This document shows positions 36,199-39,170 of a stretch of 39,170 nt of DNA, one piece after another. The stretch comes from Termitomyces sp. T153 (lineage: Eukaryota; Basidiomycota; Agaricomycetes; Agaricales; Lyophyllaceae), in assembly GCA_018296165.2 (NCBI GenBank), contig JACKQL020000226.1, positions 1-39,170 of the forward strand. The letters run 5' to 3'. Both the position numbers and the translations under genes were made by a program. The notes below the pieces were generated by a model. It had not been told where the DNA came from, did no database searches, and saw only the letters and a list, made by a program, of their open reading frames with translations. The first letter of the stretch is position 1. The number at the start of each line of letters is the position of its first letter.

Positions 36199-37483
36199 CA
36201 ATATTCCTATCTTTTCAGTATAGGTTTAGATCATATCTTCATCCAGTACCAAGAGTAATTGGCAAAGCTCTGGATGTTGGCGTTTGATCGTTGAGGGGTT
36301 AAAATTTCTACAATTGCTTGCATCTAAAATTAAAACTTCCCTGCTGATTTCCCAATCTTTCAAATTTTTACTTCTCTATAACTCTTTCCGTCCGTCCTCC
36401 TGGCCTACATAGTCCGTACAGCACGCATTAATAATGCATGCTCCCGGCCCTTTTTTAGTCCCAATAAGGGGCTAATACCTATTGATTAAAAAAAAGGAGC
36501 TAGCAAGAGGGGTGGAGGGCAAAGGTTTAAATTTTGTATTGAAAGCTCTAAGGGAGTTCCAGCATATAGCCAACTTCTAAATTAATATTTCTATTAAGAT
36601 CCCCCGATGTCGAATATATCTATTATTTCTCCACTACTCACTATTTCTGATGAATCTTGTGTGAAATTTATATCTTTATTTATTTTATAAAACATAGATT
36701 CATGCATGTGAGGAATTAAAGAAGGTTTAATTTCTTCAAACCCTTCTTTTTTAATATAAATTCTTTCATACATAGCTTCATTAGGACCTTTTTTATTATG
36801 GATTGTAGTTACTAAATTAAAATTGGTTTTAAGAGCTTCTCTAAGGATACTTACTTCTTCCTTATTATAACTATCAGTACATAAAGTAACACCACCAGTT
36901 TTTACTCGTTGACCATCATCCATTATCCAAAAAGCTAAACTTCTAGATGTTAAATGATCAGCAATATTAGCTGGTATTACTTTTTTACCTTCTTCATTTA
37001 AAAATAAATCTGCCATAGGTTTTAGTTCTTCAGTTGCTTTAGTTCTAAAATATAAAGACTTATTTGTAACCTGATATCTTAAATCTTCTCTTGAATACTC
37101 TTTTAAATTTTCATTTGTTAGAGGTAATCCTCCTTCTTGAGCCAAACTGTGTAAATAATTCATGTATTCTGTTTTTTTACTAGATTGTTCAAAAGAGATA
37201 TAAGCTTTATTTAAACCGCTTCTTCTAATATGACCGTCTCCTAATAAAACTCCAATTAGCATATCTTTAAGTGTTTTGTTCATGTTGTAAGAATATAATA
37301 ATAATGTTATGTCTAATATCTTATCTAAAAAAGTCAAAAGACTTATCTCTGCTTATTTAAGCTCTTATAATTAATTTCATTATAATATAAATGAGATATT
37401 GAGAGTATTATTCTATAAAATCTATAAAATTTCACAAAAATTAAGTAAAGTAATTTATATATTCTTATCTGTTTTTTTTCAAA
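36199..37483 (-). mobile_element. Group I intron in rnl after the U2500 equivalent
   Basis: On the minus strand the exon ends GGCACCT and resumes CGATGTCG; the intron ends in G. The ORF is near the 5' side, and the core follows it, with a P7-like GAAGATATGATCTAAACC (about 36220-36240). Confidence 0.9.
36594..37337 (-). CDS. LAGLIDADG endonuclease of the rnl U2500 intron
   Basis: A 247-residue protein with its own start. The best start may be the later Met in MNKTLKDMLIGVLLGDG (about 37281); the upstream part adds 19 residues. The motifs LIGVLLGDGHI (about 37265-37233) and LAFWIMDDGQR (about 36940-36908) both keep the catalytic aspartate; the wording is that of the LAGLIDADG_2 family found in rRNA introns. 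It contains no GC-rich inserts and looks intact. It would cut intronless rnl at the insertion site. It is inside the intron, not fused to an exon since the host gene is an rRNA, so it must be translated from the intron or precursor RNA. Confidence 0.92.
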   Translation of the reverse strand: MTFLDKILDITLLLYSYNMNKTLKDMLIGVLLGDGHIRRSGLNKAYISFEQSSKKTEYMNYLHSLAQEGGLPLTNENLKEYSREDLRYQVTNKSLYFRTKATEELKPMADLFLNEEGKKVIPANIADHLTSRSLAFWIMDDGQRVKTGGVTLCTDSYNKEEVSILREALKTNFNLVTTIHNKKGPNEAMYERIYIKKEGFEEIKPSLIPHMHESMFYKINKDINFTQDSSEIVSSGEIIDIFDIGGS

Positions 37484-37534
37484 AGGTGCCAATCCGCGGA
37501 GACAATGTGTACTCTCGTCCGCGATCAGCCTGTT
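37484..37534 (-). rRNA. rnl: rnl middle exon (51 nt, around the peptidyl-transferase centre)
   Basis: Minus strand AACAGGCTGATC through TTGGCACCT, matching E. coli 23S positions about 2450-2500. It is flanked on both sides by group I introns. Confidence 0.92.
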
Positions 37535-38677
37535 CAATTATGTTATCGTAATGATTCTTTATTCTTTACTTCAGTAACTCACGCTACTGTTCAGACTATG
37601 TCATCATCTTTTTAAATTATTATTAAAACTAAAGTACAAATACCTTTCTATCTGAAGGGCCGAAGGCCGGTAACTTGTAAGACATTTCTGGAACAATGTA
37701 AGGGTCTATTAATGTTCTAATTTTAGTATAACTCTCAGACTTGATAACTATGACTTTTTTTAATTTATTAGATCGAACTTCACAACTAAGATTAAACTTA
37801 TTTGCTAATTCTTTAGCCATTTGATTAACTTCTGAGTCTAAAAAACTTTGAGTATTTAATACTATGCTCTTATTTTTTGAGTTTTTATTATAGTCCAATT
37901 TCCCACCGTCGTCCATAAACCAATAAGCTAATCCTCTCTCAGTTAAATGATTTTTAATTAATGACTCTTTAATGCTTTTTTTATTTTCATAAATAAATAA
38001 TTTAGCCCTTGCCCCCGGACCGGGTGCGGGCCGAGGGGCTAAAGGATTAAAAGCTTGATGACTAATAGTTTGAAACCCTAAATTACAGACTAGGTTTCCC
38101 TTAGGACTTGTTCTGACTTTTTTACCCTTGCCCCGCCCTTGGCTATGAGGGCAAGGGCAGGGGTGAGGAGGTGAAATTACCCATTCATTAAATAAATCAT
38201 AAACATGATTCACATAAGCTTTATTCCTATCGCTCCACTCAAATTTTAATCTATATGTTTTACCATTATTTTGAGTTTGTAAACTAGCATCTCGCCCTCC
38301 CCTTGGCCGGGTCGGGCCAAGGGCTAACATTAAGCCAATGGAGGAATCCCATTGTATATTAGATAGTGCTTTAAGAGATTCTTTGTATTCTTTAAATAAT
38401 TTGCTATTAGGACTTATTCCTATTAATTGTTCTTTTTTAATTTTATTCATTTTTTTTTCGATTGTATTTCTTTTTAGTATATTTAATAAGTTATATTTAA
38501 TTAAGATGCTGGGCTTTCTTGGAAAGATTATTGTTAGCATACTCACTTTCTAGTCGTTGGACGTTCAAACCTTTACTCATGCTAAGGTTAGCTTCGCTGC
38601 AAATTGACTTTATAAGTTTTCTTTGCAATTAACCCAGTTTTATTTATACTTTTCTCAAAGTAAAGGAACAACAATTT
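37535..38677 (-). mobile_element. Omega-type group I intron in rnl at the U2449 equivalent
   Basis: The minus-strand exon ends AGGGAT and resumes AACAGGCTG; the intron begins AATTGTTG and ends AATTG. This is the site of the yeast omega intron. The core words AATTGCAAAG (about 38625), CAATTTGCAGCG (about 38600), CCAACGACTAGAAAGTGAG (about 38560) and P7-like GACATAGTCTGAAC (about 37595) are nearly those of cox1 intron 8. The ORF sits between the last two, where P8/P9-region ORFs of this subgroup lie. Confidence 0.93.
37629..38546 (-). CDS. I-SceI (omega) homologue with three GC-rich in-frame inserts
   Basis: Similar to I-SceI over its whole length, as I recall that enzyme: GPNSKLLKEY-like ISPNSKLFKEYKESL, GKTY..FEW, NHVYDLFNEWVISPPH, GNLV and FQTISHQAFN, LAYWFMDDGGK (about 37928-37896), DYNKNSKNKSIVLNTQSF, and the end EMSYKLP. 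The second catalytic Asp is kept. Compared with I-SceI, about 9-13 extra residues appear at three places, each encoded by a GC-rich palindrome: within the first LAGLIDADG helix (about 38292-38322, LGPTRPRGG), after SPPH (about 38124-38162) and after NPLA (about 38004-38039). The first lies exactly between the G and catalytic D region of motif 1, so activity is doubtful. The frame stays open. The first 30 residues before MNKIKKEQL are probably not native. Confidence 0.93.
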   Translation of the reverse strand: MSMLTIIFPRKPSILIKYNLLNILKRNTIEKKMNKIKKEQLIGISPNSKLFKEYKESLKALSNIQWDSSIGLMLALGPTRPRGGRDASLQTQNNGKTYRLKFEWSDRNKAYVNHVYDLFNEWVISPPHPCPCPHSQGRGKGKKVRTSPKGNLVCNLGFQTISHQAFNPLAPRPAPGPGARAKLFIYENKKSIKESLIKNHLTERGLAYWFMDDGGKLDYNKNSKNKSIVLNTQSFLDSEVNQMAKELANKFNLSCEVRSNKLKKVIVIKSESYTKIRTLIDPYIVPEMSYKLPAFGPSDRKVFVL

Positions 38678-38890
38678 ATCCCTAGCGTAACTTTTATTAA
38701 TTGATCCCCGTCTATCCCATTTTATAGCGGGGGGTCACTATGCCCTACTTACGTATCTGTGCGACTTTTGGGTCTTTCAGTTAAGCATGCTTACCGCCAT
38801 TGAACTCTACACAACCCTTCACTGGTTGATTGATCTCCATTCAATTTCTAGCTATGCCTTTATAAAAATTTTAATGTGTTATTTATTTTT
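38678..38890 (-). rRNA. rnl: rnl exon upstream of the U2449 intron (domain V)
   Basis: Minus strand from about GAAATTGAATGG through AACTGAAAGACCC and GCATAGTGACCC to ACGCTAGGGAT. Domain V is shortened relative to bacteria. The upstream limit is a guess from where similarity ends. Confidence 0.8.
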
Positions 38891-39170
38891 TTGTCTAACT
38901 CTTAACCCTTTCTTTAAACGTAAAGTAAACCCTACGTAAAAAAAGGGGATCACTAACCTAGTGTTAAATAAAAAACCAATTCCTGTCTTCCTTCCGGATT
39001 AATAAACCCTAGAAAGGACGAGGGAATACGGCTAAGTTATAGCTTAGTATCTAACGTAAGTAGCCTTAAGAGAAAGTTTTGATTTTTTTAATGTTGCCTT
39101 CGTCCTTTACGGATTAATCAGAGGATAATTTATTTGTTTTAAAATCTCTCCTCTCCGTCTTCTTCTTCCG
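38891..39170 (-). other. Unassigned end of window, probably rnl intron or expansion
   Basis: The highly conserved 23S block around position 1930 (AACGGTCCTAAGGTAGCG) is not in the window, so something separates it from the exon at 38890. The sequence is AT-rich with hairpins (AACCTAGTGTTAAA; TTAGATACTAAGC...TTAGCC). I see no ORF. Confidence 0.4.

Larger units (their letters stand above)
35485..39170 (-). rRNA. rnl: Large-subunit rRNA, 3' half, with two introns (5' part beyond the window)
   Basis: Read on the minus strand, the sequence follows 23S rRNA domains V and VI. Markers: AACTGAAAGACCC (about 38765-38785, domain V start), GGGCATAGTGACCCC (about 38730), ACGCTAGGGAT (before intron U2449), AACAGGCTGATC and TTGGCACCT (the 51-nt middle exon), CGATGTCGACTCATCC, AAGGGTTCGGCTGTTCGCC, GTACGTGAGTTGGGTTTAA, the sarcin-ricin loop CTAGTACGAAAGGATC (about 36031-36046), GATAAGTGCTGAA, and the 3' end GATAGGCTGC...GTACTAAT at about 35485. 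Exons: 38678 to about 38890 (upstream limit unsure), 37484-37534, and 35485-36198. From about 38890 to 39170 I cannot align to rRNA; it may be part of another intron. Confidence 0.93.

Noticed and set aside
38338..38553. Plus-strand open frame opposite the I-SceI homologue
   Set aside because: It is antisense to a clearly recognised gene, without any independent support.

Overview
This window is part of a fungal mitochondrial genome. The evidence is a cox1 gene in nine exons read with TGA as tryptophan (NCBI code 4), eight introns carrying LAGLIDADG, GIY-YIG and reverse-transcriptase ORFs, the 3' half of a mitochondrial large-subunit rRNA (rnl) with two more group I introns, thirteen tRNAs, and AT-rich spacers full of GC-rich palindromes. 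A filamentous Dikarya fungus is likely, but the sequence alone does not let me name a genus.

Layout. Positions 170-16927 (+) are cox1. Its exons total 1299 nt before the last exon and make an intact Cox1. In the last exon the reading frame continues past the normal Cox1 end into a 411-residue membrane-protein-like extension, and a second displaced copy of the Cox1 C-terminal coding segment lies downstream (about 17040-17240). Introns 1, 3, 5, 6 and 7 carry LAGLIDADG ORFs, intron 2 has no ORF, intron 4 is a group II intron with an RT/maturase, and intron 8 carries a GIY-YIG ORF. Positions 18067-21278 hold five plus-strand tRNAs (Gly, Gln, Lys, Cys, Arg).

Positions 21601-26753 are bounded by inverted repeats with a 28-nt perfect core. 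Between them lie a decayed family B DNA polymerase on the plus strand, a decayed convergent gene on the minus strand and two small membrane-protein ORFs, as expected of an integrated invertron-type linear mitochondrial plasmid. Positions 27918-34975 hold eight minus-strand tRNAs (Ser-GCT, Glu, Leu-TAA, Asn, Pro, Ser-TGA, Met, Met). A second pair of decayed hypothetical genes (33153-34412, minus) sits among them. Positions 35485-39170 (minus) are the 3' half of rnl, interrupted at the sites equivalent to E. coli U2500 and U2449. The U2449 intron carries a clear I-SceI (omega) homologue.

Two processes dominate. One is layered mobile-element invasion: introns, a plasmid, and GC-rich palindromes inserted even inside homing-endonuclease genes. 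The other is decay by frameshifts, many of them at homopolymer runs of 9-10 bases; these could be real or assembly errors, whereas cox1 itself reads cleanly.
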